Assembly: GCA_037178855.1 (NCBI GenBank)
Contig: JASJZC010000005.1
Coordinates: forward strand, 930,001-994,000
DNA: 64,000 bases
Direction: 5' to 3'
Source: Oscheius sp. JU75
Taxonomy: Eukaryota; Nematoda; Chromadorea; Rhabditida; Rhabditidae
Made by a program: the position numbers and the translations under genes
Notes under the pieces: model-generated
Seen by the model: only the letters and a program-made list of their open reading frames with translations
Told to the model about the DNA's origin: nothing
Databases searched by the model: none
In this document: positions 22,101 through 32,700 of the stretch, piece by piece
Layout of the letters: the number at the start of each line of letters is the position of its first letter
Position numbering within the stretch: the stretch's first letter is position 1

Positions 22101-23856
22101 GAAAATAACAAAGAGTTTGGTGAAGAGAAGAAAAATAAAAAAATCCCGCCGAAGTGAAAAATGCGCGCGAAAATACGTTTGAATGAGGCCTGCCGAACTA
22201 TTACCGAAAAATTATGTTTCTTTGACCAAAGTATACTAGGCTTCCGTTTTTCCAAAATCAGCCGTTTCGGGGTCAAGGTTGCATTTTTCTATTTTGGTAT
22301 GTTCTGCAAAGTTGTAGTTTTTTTTGCTCTACAACTTTGCAAGCATCTGAATTTCTATGGCTATACTCAATTTCTCTACTCCTATATTCACCTGCTTTCG
22401 GTCACACAGACGAGCTCAACTCACCGCCCCAGCCGTCAAGCTCCATCCCAGTTGACAATCCCAGTTCTCATAGTCTCCCGCCTTTTTCGTCGCCACACTC
22501 CTCTCGACTAAGAATGCCGTCTTAAACCATGTAGAGGCAAAGGAAGTCCAGACAATGAAGTAATGAGCTAGGCGATAGCTCGATCTGGGAATAAAGGCCT
22601 CACAAGGCTCGGTGAACATGAAAGAAATCTTCAGGACATGAATCTGAGCCAAAATGATGACGACACAATTGAGGAGGAGGTTTGCCACGAAGGAGAAGGA
22701 GATTATCTGGTAGATTTGAGGTTTCGGGTTGTGGAGATAGCTATTACCTTTAGATTTCGGTGGACTGCAACATAGGGGAGACGAAAAAAAAGGGCGCGGA
22801 TGAGGAAGATGGCTCCGAAGAAGGCTAGGAAGAGATGAAGGAGATTGGAACTGCGGAAGACCCAAGAGGATTGAACTGGGGCGGCGTACTGGAAAAGGTA
22901 TCTGTCTCTGTCTGTCTTCCAACAAAACGTATAACAAACTCTTATGTTTCGTGGCTTGTGGGGACTCAAAAAATTTTATTTGAGTCACTTTTTTGAATGA
23001 CTTTCATATAATACTTGCTAGCCTCAGTCTATTCAGGCTTGTACGAGTTCTCTATTTTGAGGAACTTTGTTTCATACCTTGTACTAACGAAAGACAATTG
23101 GTCGCCTGTTAGTCGCAGGCTTTTTTTATTTTTTATTTTTTTTAACTAGATTTTTGACAGGAAACCTGCTCAGAATAGCTATCTTTTGGCACCTATCTGA
23201 CTATCTGGGGAGATGTGGAAAATCCGTTTCATGACTGACTGGTTGCACACTTCTGTAAAGGCTTGAAGTTTGGTGCGACTACCAATCCGGGAAAAGTCAC
23301 TATATCTCTACAGGTATGGAAAAACAGAAATCGTTAGCGGGTTCCGCATTTTTCCTCATGTCCCCTTGTCACAAAAGCACGTAAACCTTCTTCTTTGTAG
23401 AAACTAATCATCAATGCAGTTTTGTTTCGTGTTGTGTACTAAGACTTCCAAGTTGTGCTGGAAGACAATTATTCAATCGTATACTTTCATCTGTCCGAAG
23501 AAACAAAAATGATGAGAAGATTTCAATTTGAATGTTTCAATTTTGGGTCATACTTTGAACTCCGTATATTTCGACCGACGACCCTCCGGCCTTCAAGATT
23601 TCTGGCTCACATTTTTTCCTGGTTTCTGATACAGGCCTCACTTATGTCTTCACTCATTTCCAAGTGTCCTTATATTCATTATAAAACATTTTCTGTCACA
23701 ACTTGTTTCAAGAATACCTTCTACAAATTCTACAAAATACCCACCTCAACACAATCCGCCTCACTTGCCAGACCCAAGCTTGTCCAATTCTCTGCATGAT
23801 CCTGAAAAGTAACATTGACATACGCATCGCCACCAAAAACCCACCAATTTACACAT
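19136..23856 (-). CDS. Sra/Srab-like serpentine chemoreceptor
   Basis: Minus-strand exons: 23856-23845 (12-nt first exon, least certain), 23801-23745, 22888-22748, 22706-22425, 19917-19471 and 19276-19136. Phases agree throughout and give 359 residues. Early residues read EADCVEYAAPVQSSWVFRSS, followed by a first membrane helix and AVHRNLK. Later come FLVERSVATKKAGDYENWDC and LSKRYQYSENIRATEFVLCV, which resemble the TM3 and cytoplasmic-loop signatures of the nematode Sra/Srab receptor families. About seven hydrophobic segments are visible. Such receptors usually sit in sensory cilia and detect odorants or pheromones. Intron 4 (19918-22424) contains a complete Merlin-type transposon in opposite orientation, spliced out with the intron. 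The gene runs tail-to-tail into cho-1. Family assignment is from recall; Sra versus Srab is not settled. Confidence 0.82.
20078..20294. promoter_or_regulatory. four Ruby-like motifs in receptor intron 4
   Basis: Near 20080 is GTGAAACATT (minus-strand motif), followed by TTGTTTCAAA near 20195, CTGTTTCACA near 20225 and TTGTTTCAAA near 20290 (plus-strand motifs). They lie in the receptor intron just left of the Merlin insertion. The one near 20225 matches the full CTGTTTCA core known from C. elegans. Confidence 0.45.
20394..22205 (+). mobile_element. Merlin/IS1595-type DNA transposon in receptor intron
   Basis: A 1,812-bp element bounded by GGTAATAGTTCGGCAGGC and its inverse GCCTGCCGAACTATTACC. 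Terminal inversion continues inward through TTTTCGCGCGCATTTTTC and the CCCGCCGAA block. Exact 8-bp target duplications GAAAAATT flank it (20386-20393 and 22206-22213), as expected for Merlin elements (8-9 bp). It carries one transposase gene on the plus strand, opposite to the host receptor gene. The intact duplication implies a fairly recent insertion, although the transposase frame is broken. Confidence 0.92.
20712..21925 (+). pseudogene. Merlin (IS1595-family DDE) transposase, frameshifted
   Basis: The coding segments are 20712-21121, 21166 to about 21340, a new frame from about 21340 to 21469, and 21507-21925. Introns of 44 and 37 nt (21122-21165, 21470-21506) join in phase. The N-terminal part has CIGKIKE and a CTVCRN zinc-ribbon-like pair. 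The catalytic region shows EVDETYMKGRRK, IIYSDEWRAY and NHSLNFVDPVTGCHTQMIE, the usual DD(E)-type signature of this family. Between DAPKVGG and WIIEVDETYM the frame changes, and the original frame stops just after it, so about one base has been lost. Without correction the product would lack the catalytic core. Confidence 0.85.
22301..22345. repeat. TGCAAAG-type hairpin repeat, copy 2
   Basis: The left arm TGCAAAGTTGTAG (22305-22317) pairs perfectly with CTACAACTTTGCA (22329 onward) across an 11-nt T-rich loop. The 30 bp to its left (GTCAAGGTTGCATTTTTCTA) also resemble the flank of the copy at 54014, so the hairpin is part of a larger dispersed element. Confidence 0.7.
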
Positions 23857-25858
23857 TTTAATGTCAAGGACAACCCTTACAGGGTGGTCTCAAGACGAGT
23901 AGGAGGCCTGGAAGATCGAATTGCTTCATTATGGAAGAGAGAGTTGAAAAACAAACAAATAATCGGGAAATTTGAGACCGAGAACGACCTGACTCGAGAA
24001 AGAGGAGGCGACTTTCATCTTTTGGTCAATAGTTTGGGGGAGGGGAGTCTGGGAGCCGGGTACAAGAGAAGGAGCAAAGTGTTGCTAATTGGGTGGAGAG
24101 AGTTTTTATTGTTTCAACATATGGATGTAGTAAAAAGCGATTTGCTAGGACGAAACTTTTGACGATTATCACCAAGTTCAATGTTCTGTCTAGTGTATAA
24201 AGAGTTCCAATAAGAAATGTGCATCGTCTTAGCAAGGTGAAGTGTTACTTCAGTGTTGCTCTCTGTCTCTCTGGCTAGTTATCTCCCTGTCTATCTGTCT
24301 CTCAGTCCCTTTGTCGCTTTATCGTTTCGACTGTTCTTTCCTCTGCCGACAGTCTTTCGCTGGTAGCAATAAAGTTCGTCGTTACATTTCTGGGTTACTA
24401 ACTCAATTACCAATTTAAAACGACTATGTACAGATTTTTGCTTTGCTGCTGCTTCGTGGCTTCGGACAAACAAACATCCAAACAGAGTCCTTCACAGAAA
24501 CCATCGCGCTTAGATAGTAGAGATGGCACTTGAGTTTCTGTAGTCTTTTCTGTCAAGTATTATCCTAGGTTAGAGTTGACAAGACTAGTTAGAAGAGCCA
24601 AACAGTTCAAGAGAGTGCTGGGTCGCTCGGCCAGGAGCGTAAGCGACTGGTATGGGATAACCCTTGACAGAAAAGGCTACAAAAACTGTCTACTGCTATC
24701 CCAGAATAGCGTTGACGTGGAATTTACAAGGCCCAGCTTGAGCAAAGTTGTTCGGGATTTTTCGTTTCAATCCGTAGGAACAGTGTTGGTATTTTTATAC
24801 TTTTGTTGAAAAACTTCCATGTTCCAGTCGCTGGGTAGAAGGAAACAGCAAAGTCTTGTTTTGCTTCACCCAATTTCATTTCAAAAAAACATTTTTCAGT
24901 TCATAGTTGAAACAATTTATCGAATCATTCTTCTAATTTGATCACGAAGGATTCACGACATCCAAAAAATTTGTCTCCCCTGTTTCAGCTGATGAACAAA
25001 AACCAAAAAACCTTTGATCGGGGTACATCGAGCAACTAATTTTCAAAAATGTTCAATGTTTCAACCAATAGCTAAAAGGACAAGTTGACACTGAATTTGG
25101 CTTGGTCGTGTCGAAAATGAATATTTCACCTAGAAATAACTAAAGGGTGAGTCACAGTGATCTGGAAGGCACTCAACACCTCGTGATCTGGCTCTCTAGG
25201 CACATACCTCCAAAGCCAGAAATCGGAGCACACAGCTGCTATTAATTTAGTGGAGGCTGCAGGCAGAGGACGGGAAAATTGAGGTCATCAGCTTGAATAA
25301 ACACGAGCTTGGATCAGCCTCTGGACTCATCACGTCGACGGCCAATAAAAGAACGAGAGGGGATGGGAGAGACGAGGAGAGGGGATGAAGTCAAATTGGC
25401 ACCGTTTTATGTCGGAACTTCTCACCAAAACTTTGCCAATTTGTCTCTGTATCTCTATCTCTCTGCCTCTCTGTCTTCCGAGATCCATCCACACATCGGA
25501 CTACTGTTCTCGATCAAGATTCGCCCTTTTCTGCTAGATCAACAGCTACAAAGATGTTATCAGCTCTGATCTGCTCTAACAACAGGGAAAAGTAATGTAA
25601 TGACAGATGTCTGCTTACACAGTTCAGCCTCGGACACGACGAGCGAAATGGCAGAGTTCAAAGTTCCAGGCCCAGAAGAGGGATATAAGGGTAAAAGTCA
25701 CAATGGAACACAATTAGTTGGATACTTGACCGAATATTCTGTGTTCAATTTTTTACTTCTGCTTCCTCACAAGAGTTCTGACAAGTTGTGAATGGCAATT
25801 TTTTCATCTTGTTCCTGAATCACCCCTATACTCTCGGAAGCTCAAATCCCAAACCATG

Positions 25859-25935
25859 TACTTCGAATAGCTTTAAAGAAAGAGTGAAACAAAATTTTCT
25901 ACAAGTTCGTTTCATGCAGCAAACATTTGTGTTTC
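25859..25935. repeat. duplicated block with paired GTTTC motifs, copy 1
   Basis: This block and 27848-27918 both begin TACTTCGAATA and share CTACAAGTTCGTTTCATGCA followed by GCAAAC and GTGTTTC. Each contains two GTTTC cores about 25 bp apart. The second copy lies in intron 2 of the neighbouring receptor gene, 2 kb away. Confidence 0.65.
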
Positions 25936-27011
25936 GACACAGCGAGAAATTCGTTGAGAGCAATATTATGATCTAGGCTGTGAAAGTTTGACAATTTTGA
26001 GTTACACAAACGCTCTGTATAGACAAAGCTTGAATGTTTTCAGTTTGATGTTCTCCATCCCTACAAAAGTAGCTTTTTTTGTTTCAGTGAAGCTTTATAA
26101 CTCTAACATTCTTCAGATTTGGATTTGTCCATTTCCGTTTGTCCGAAAAAAAGACGTACTTGATTCCTCGGTCCTTCTTCCTCCTCGCCCTCTTTTCTTT
26201 TTTGAATCTGATCTCAAGTCTCTCGCATCATGTGCCAGAGACTTCAATAAAACATGCAATTAGTACATATATAGTAGTTCTCTGCCGTCTCCTTCTCGAC
26301 CACAAACACATGTATTCAGATTTTTCAACAAGTACAGGTGCTTTTTCCTTCCTTTTTTTTGCACTGACATTAGAGCATCATAAATATTCCAATACAGAAA
26401 GGCATAGCAATCTCCATTTTTGTGCATCAAAGCCGAGCGTCATTCAGCTGACGAAGAGAAAGACTATCTTCTCGAGGCTGATTACAAAAGTTAATGTTTC
26501 CTTCATGTCTTATATGTCTCGACCCGAATGGGCTGAAGCCATGCGGTAGTCCCTTCGTTTCGAAAACGAAAATTTGACTATACTATGAGAAGTCATTCTT
26601 GTTCGCTCAAACTGTTTCAAAATAATTTTATAGGCTACCAGCCGTCCCTTAATCTTAACTTAGCATTGACTGCACCGCTTCTCCAATAGCCCAAGTTTCT
26701 CTAAAAACTGTCTTGTCAGCTTAATTCTTGACATGTCATGACTTGCCAGCTTTTTTTCATGGTGACACACGGACGGACACCATTGCACTTTAGTAGTAAA
26801 GAGGTTTCCACGAAGAAAGACGCTCTGACCATTTCGGTGATTCGAACTAAAACATATTGATTATTACTTGACGAAGAAGTCTGTCTCGAAACTGAAACGC
26901 CAATATATGGCAAGATGAAAATGATTTATATCTAAGCGCACAGACCCTTTCTTCTATTCATACTCGAACAGCGTTTCATCGTTTCTATAGTAAGAATAAG
27001 AATACATTGGA

Positions 27012-27141
27012 CAGTGTACTAGGGCACCCGACTCGATGGCGCAAACCTGCTGCAGTATTTTCTCAAAAATCAACCCATACACCCATGACGTCATATGTGC
27101 CCAAAGTAGGCATGCAAAAATGACGCCAGGGGTGTACCAGC
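27012..27141. repeat. dispersed repeat, copy 1
   Basis: About 130 bp shared with 53272-53421. Common blocks in order are CCCGACTCGATGGCGCAAA, TCAACCCATACACCC, GACGTCAT/GGCGTCAT, GTCCAAAGTAG or CCCAAAGTAG, and a GCCA(A/G)GG.TGTA end. It abuts the first exon of the receptor gene at 27168. The repeat class is unknown; no terminal inversion was found. Confidence 0.6.
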
Positions 27142-27167
27142 TCAAATGCGAGAAAAAACTTCCAGAA

Positions 27168-29062
27168 ATGCCCCTGGTCTCCCTAAAATTCTTCATCACA
27201 ACAACATATGGCTGTTTATCGCTGTTGACGTATCTTCTCGAGATCTACATAATTACATTGCAGAGGAAAAAGTTCAAGGGATCCTTCTTTACGCTCTTCA
27301 TGGCACAGTCCTTCATAGTAAGCCTGTTTATGAGGCTTGTAACAAAAAAATTAGAATTGCATAACCTACATCAATTCCTTCATAACCCTACGACTACCTC
27401 AGAACACTTGTGGCAACTGTCAGCTGGCTCCATTCTTCGGCGATGGACATTTCCCTGGATTGGAAGTCTTCCATACTGTACACTATCAAATGGCCTATGT
27501 TCAGTACCTAATGATTATGGTGGTCAGCTTCAATAGGTTCACCATGGTCGTCTTTCCTTTCACTTATGAGAAGGTAGGTTTTCGCGAGGGAAAGGCGGAT
27601 GCTGATCGTAGAAATCAAAATAGTTTGACTACTGTGAGTGAAACATGCAAATTTTGAACTGTCAGTGGAACCATAGACATTCTATACTCCTGTGAGGGTC
27701 AAAGTAGGGATGACTACCGGGGCCGTGCCAGTGTTGATCCTCCGTGAAGACAGAATGGATGGTCTACTTTCCCTCCCTTCTCCTCTCTCTCTCTCTCCCC
27801 CAAAGGAAACTCCAACTTTTCCTGAGTTTCGAGATTAGTCTCATCGGTACTTCGAATACGATAAGGGCATAATAAAAATTGTCTACAAGTTCGTTTCATG
27901 CAGCAAACTTTCGTGTTTCACCTTTACTTCGAAACTCAAAAAGAAACTCGCTGAGTCTCTTCGGGGAAGTATGATAAAGAAGTTGCTAGGCAAAATCATG
28001 GAGGGTACAATCTCGAGTGTATGAGCAGAATCTATCTATCATTGCCAGTTCGGGTAATGTCAAGATTTTCGTTCAATGATAGATTTTCTGGCTAAAAAAG
28101 GGCGTATTGAAACAGTTATGCTTGTGAAAGACTGACTGCACCGAATTTTGTCTATTACTGAAACGCGAACATTTTTTGAAAGATGCAACTCATGCCAAAC
28201 CGACTAGAGTTAATAAACTGGAGACTATAAACAGACTAAAACTAATGCTTCAGCTCTGGAACCGACCCCTTCCCTTTATTCTTCTTCTAGTTATCCTGCT
28301 TCCTTTGGCAGCCACCATCCGGATATCAGTCAACTATTCCAGCTACAAATATGTGGAGGCGTCAGACTGGTTTGCTATTCAGAGCACTACTGTGAGTTGT
28401 TTTTCTCCAACAAGAAAGTGGACCAGATCAAGCTTTAGCACTACAATATTTTATGACTAGGGTTGTGAAACACAAAAAATCCAAAAATTCTAGGATATGA
28501 CGTTCTTCTACAAAATCCTTGCTATTTTCATGATTGTGGCTACTTCAATCAGTTCGCTACTGAACCTTGGAACAATCTTCATCCTCATTTCGGTAAACCA
28601 GCTATTGTACCTTACCATAAGCTTCCAGATAAGTCAAAATAAAGGGATCCAGAGAGTCGAGAAGCTTCTTCTCATTCATAGCCTCATCAATTTCGGGATT
28701 ATGTTGTTTGCGGCAATAATTACGGTAGGCTTTTGAACTGAGCCTATCATTCTATCTCCCTGTCTCACCGTCTCTCTATATCTCTTTCTCGCTGTCCCTC
28801 TGTCTCTCTGTCTGTCTCCTTCTCCCACTCATACTGTATCGGGACTTTCCAGATTTTCAACTACTTCGCAGTGGATGACATGAACAGAGATTCTTGGTAC
28901 GCCGTGGTAGGACAGCAGCTCCTCCCATTCGTCAGCGATGGTCTCACCCTCATCTCTCCCTTTCTTCTTCTGATTTGTAGCTCGAATTTACGCGCGGCCG
29001 TCTTAGGACTCTTCAAGGGGTACCCAGTTACACCAGTGATTTCTGTCAGTTATCGACATTAG
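27168..29062 (+). CDS. Srg-superfamily-like serpentine receptor 1
   Basis: Exons 27168-27317, 27355-27573, 28254-28391, 28494-28592, 28629-28724 and 28853-29062 join in phase to about 303 residues. Introns of 37 and 36 nt are present. The second exon (NCITYINSFITLRLPQNTC) aligns with the equivalent exon of the gene at 40629 (NMFSYMISWPILRFPQLVC), and exon sizes match closely (50/73/46/65/69 codons against 52/72/46/64/62). TM3 ends with SFNRFTMVVFPFTYEK. TM7 reads LISPFLLLICSSNLRAAVLG, resembling the Srg/Srv/Sru group. It is probably a seven-helix sensory receptor. Intron 2 (680 nt) contains Ruby-like motifs and a repeat copy shared with 25859-25935. Confidence 0.85.
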
Positions 29063-29736
29063 GCTACCCGAATAATGAAACATTTCACTTTGCAGTTTTG
29101 AATGAAGCTGCTTTCTCACAAATGCTTCACTGGAATACTGTATGTCAGAGCTTCTCCTTAGTACTATAATATATTGCAGAGAAAGATTACTTATACTGAT
29201 CCGTCAGTCAGATGTGTCACAGGTCTTCTCATTTCCAAGATTTTTTATAGCGAGTTCAGCGAATTCTTTTCTACTTGTTGATGATTGCCGGATGAAACAA
29301 TAAGATGCTCCGGGAGAGAAATTCCCCAGGCCTGCATCCACAATTTGAGATAGTACGGGTGGGACCAATATCCTGTTTGTACACAACCCGTATTACGCAT
29401 CAAGAGTACTCTAAAGATGAGCCTGATGATACGAGAGTGTCTGAGTTTTTGCTCGAGACCGAGTACATGCTCCTATAGAAAAAGATCTTCTGAACGCGCA
29501 ATTTGAGATGGCACGGGTGGACCAATGAGCCTCAGAAAAGCTATGAAAGTGTTGTTCAAAAGTTGACACTCTTTAGTTTTCCTTAGCCCGGTCTAGGTAC
29601 GCAACTTCGCGTCGTCTCTCCCATGACCACTGCGACTCTGATTCAAAATTGTCGTCTTTTTCCCTCCCATACTCTCTCTGCTCTCCTCTTTTTCCATTTA
29701 TTTTCCTCCTGAAACAACTTCAACATTCCAGGAAAA
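29063..29736. other. intergenic gap
   Basis: No exon is recognised here. TGAAACA motifs lie near 29077, 29298 and 29708 (minus orientation). A short sequence ACGGGTGG(G)ACCAAT recurs near 29354 and 29512 inside a diverged local duplication. The last 150 bp are the likely promoter and leader of the RG-rich gene. Confidence 0.45.
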
Positions 29737-32700
29737 ATGAGCTACAATCCGAATTCAGATGGTCGAGGGCGTCGCGGTGGATGGCGAGGTCAGAGTCGCG
29801 GGGGATACCAAAATGACAGGTAGTTTTTGGTTACTATTATATTTAGAGTCTAGTAATAAATAAATGAAAACTTTTTTAGGAACTACCAGGGAGACTACCA
29901 GCAAGGCCTAGGACGGTACAGTCAAGAACCAAACTATGTTCCAGTGACGGTCGGGAGACTGAATGTCGCTGATGAAGAGTGGGTTTATATTACGTTTTCC
30001 CTTATAATTAACTTTTTTCCCTTATAATTGCGTCAGAAGCACTAAATAGTGACAAAACTTGACTACCTGATGAAACATTTTAGGTGAAAAATAGTATTTC
30101 CGGATGAGAGTGAGACAGAGACAGTGGTTCTTTGACAAAGTCGATGTGAGGATCTTCATAGCTGTTTTTGTTTTCGGGTAGTATGACATCTCCATATTGT
30201 TTGCTACAGACGACTGACGTTTACGTATGCGATTTGTAATAACCCCAGTCGGCTTCGTCGCTTGGTCGGTATGTTATATCAGAATAGAGTTGATCTGTGT
30301 CGCAAACGGACGCCTCGTGCAAATTGTAAAGGTTGGAAGATAGAAGGATAGAATAAATTTTCACAAAAAGGCTTGAAAAATTCAGAGTTTACAAATTCTG
30401 AAAGCAACAAGACTATTCGGATTGTTCGTTGTAGAGGTAGAAAACTTATGTAGAAACAGTGAAACCAAAAAATAACATGAACAGGCAGTACCAAAACTGT
30501 AGAGGTCCCGAAAATAACGACAATGTTTCAAAGCTTAGATATTAGAGAGGACAGACGTCATTTTGACAATGGAAGTTTCAGAGCAAGCACCAACCCTCCC
30601 CAGCAATATCAGGAACAGCAGAGAAGAGGCGAATTCGGTGGTAGATCGGGACCAGGTCGAGGGTAAGGTTCCATTATTTACCCTTTCCATATTTCTGACA
30701 GACGACCATATCAACAGCGTCATCAGCATCAAGGACACGGGTTCGAGCATCTGTACAGGGATGGAGGTGGAACCAGGAATCAGTGAGTACTAGAGAGAGA
30801 GAGAGAGAGAGAGAGAGAGTAAGGGACAGATCCTTCAGGAGATCTGTAGCCAATCCCTTTGAAGGCGGCTACTCTCTCTATGGAAGAGAGCTAGTTCCAG
30901 AAGCAGGCTGCCGAGAAGACAGTGGGTCCTCTCGACCAGAAGAGCCAAATACGTAATTTCCTTCTTCATTCAGCAAGTAACCTACTGTTTAGAACCCCAG
31001 TTCTCTCTACTGCTTCGGGATACAGTGTCAAGTTCAATGGAAATATCAGCCGTCTTCAGGGAAGAGTGGAGAGGTTGAGTACGGAAGATATGGCTCCCCA
31101 GGATAGAAAACAGAACAGGCCTGAAAGATCAGAGCAAGAGGAGGAACGACCTCGATACCGAGGAGGGTTTGGACAGAGAGAGTGAGTAACTGTGGCTCTG
31201 CCTCTCTGTATCTGACTCACATATTTCAGATCACAACAGGACAAACACCGGATGGGTGTTCCTCAGGATGATCCACTTCGACCGGCTCAGTGGCACGACC
31301 ATGGTTACAATCGATACCAAGCTGATAGAGAACAAGATCATGGCTATCAGGGTGGATACGAACAGAGAGGGTGAGTCTCAGTCTATCTCTGTCTTTGTCT
31401 CTCTGTGTCTCTATCTCTCAACTTCCAGGGCACCCCCTGACAGACCCCAGACTGGTTGCACTCGCGGAGGATTCACTCCGAATCGTGGGCGTAGGGGCTT
31501 CCGTCCAGGAAACCAGGAAGTTAACGAGCATGACGGTGATCGTGTCAGTGTTTCTCAGAAGCGACAAGAGCCCAGAGCCCTGGCTCAGACTGTCCCAGTT
31601 TATCAGAAACCTCACTGGTAAGCTGTTCAAAAGATCTATCAAGGTCCTGTCATTCCAGGCAGCTTCAAATGGAAGCACGGAGGATTGTCAAGTCCGAGAG
31701 AAAGAAGCAGGGCATCCTGGAACATCGTAAAACCAATAAAAAGGCCTTTGCACAGCCGGAGACTAGAAAATACGAGAATGGCGTGAATGGGTAGGACTTT
31801 TCCAATCATTTTAGTCATTTCAGTGCTTTCAGTGAAGGAAGGTCCGATTACGAGCTCGGCCAAAAGATTCCCACTTTCAGTGATGAAGAGAAGGAGAAGG
31901 ATGGGAAAACTTGTGAGGTCGTACTAAATGGGGAACAAAACGCTTATTTTAGGAAGTCAGTAAACGGAAACTTGGTTCAGTTACGAACAATTTGATTCTA
32001 AAAAAGACAGGCCAAAGACCCATTACACAAAAAAAACCTATTCTTGGTTGAGCAATCAATGAAACCAAAAAAATTCAAAATTGTCGTTCCAAAAACCGTC
32101 TGTATCGTAGCATTTTCCTAGTGAAATCGTCACATTTCTAGTTGCCATTTAAACAAAAAGAGCTCAGCCAAAGGGTCAGATCTTTATATCTTCCCTCAAA
32201 ATCTGCAACTTTTCAGCACCTCCACAAGATTATCACTAAAAATGACCTCACTGTTGATGAGCTCCTTCTGGCATATCTGTCTGTCCTCCTGAAGAAGGTA
32301 AAACAATCTATATTTCGGTTGCATGACTTCTATTTTAGGAAGAAGAACCAGTTCTGAAGACATCAGAAGAGCTGGTAAAGTTCTTGGAAATCCATGGACA
32401 TGTCTTCCTACAGAAACTCGGAAAATCGACGATTGCCAACAGAGGATTTGGGTACAGGTAAGGGAGACAGAGACAGACAGTGAGATGCTGCTTTGAAAAC
32501 TTTTATTGTTATCCATGTGTTGATTACTCCAATACTCACTACCTCGTCTTCTCTGTAGGTATTCGTTCCTTCTTCCCTCCTTTCTCAAGTTTTGGAAGCC
32601 TGCGGACAAGCAAGATTTTCTTTCCGATATTGAAACTTCTGGAAAATGTGGCATGTTTCATCAAGTGTTTATAGCCACAGATATATTCAAATGTATACAC

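Larger units (their letters stand above)
23857..27167. other. intergenic region without recognised gene
   Basis: I find no supported exon between the receptor start and the next receptor gene. The stretch holds plus-strand TGTTTCA motifs near 24108, 24979, 25053, 26076 and 26606, minus-strand ones near 24902 and 25878, a CTCTGTCT tract at about 24255-24305, one copy of a duplicated 70-bp block (25859-25935) and one copy of a dispersed repeat (27012-27141). Confidence 0.5.

Noticed and set aside
32648..32655. TGTTTCA in the RG-rich gene
   Set aside because: It lies inside a coding exon (Met-Phe-His) and is explained by the protein sequence.
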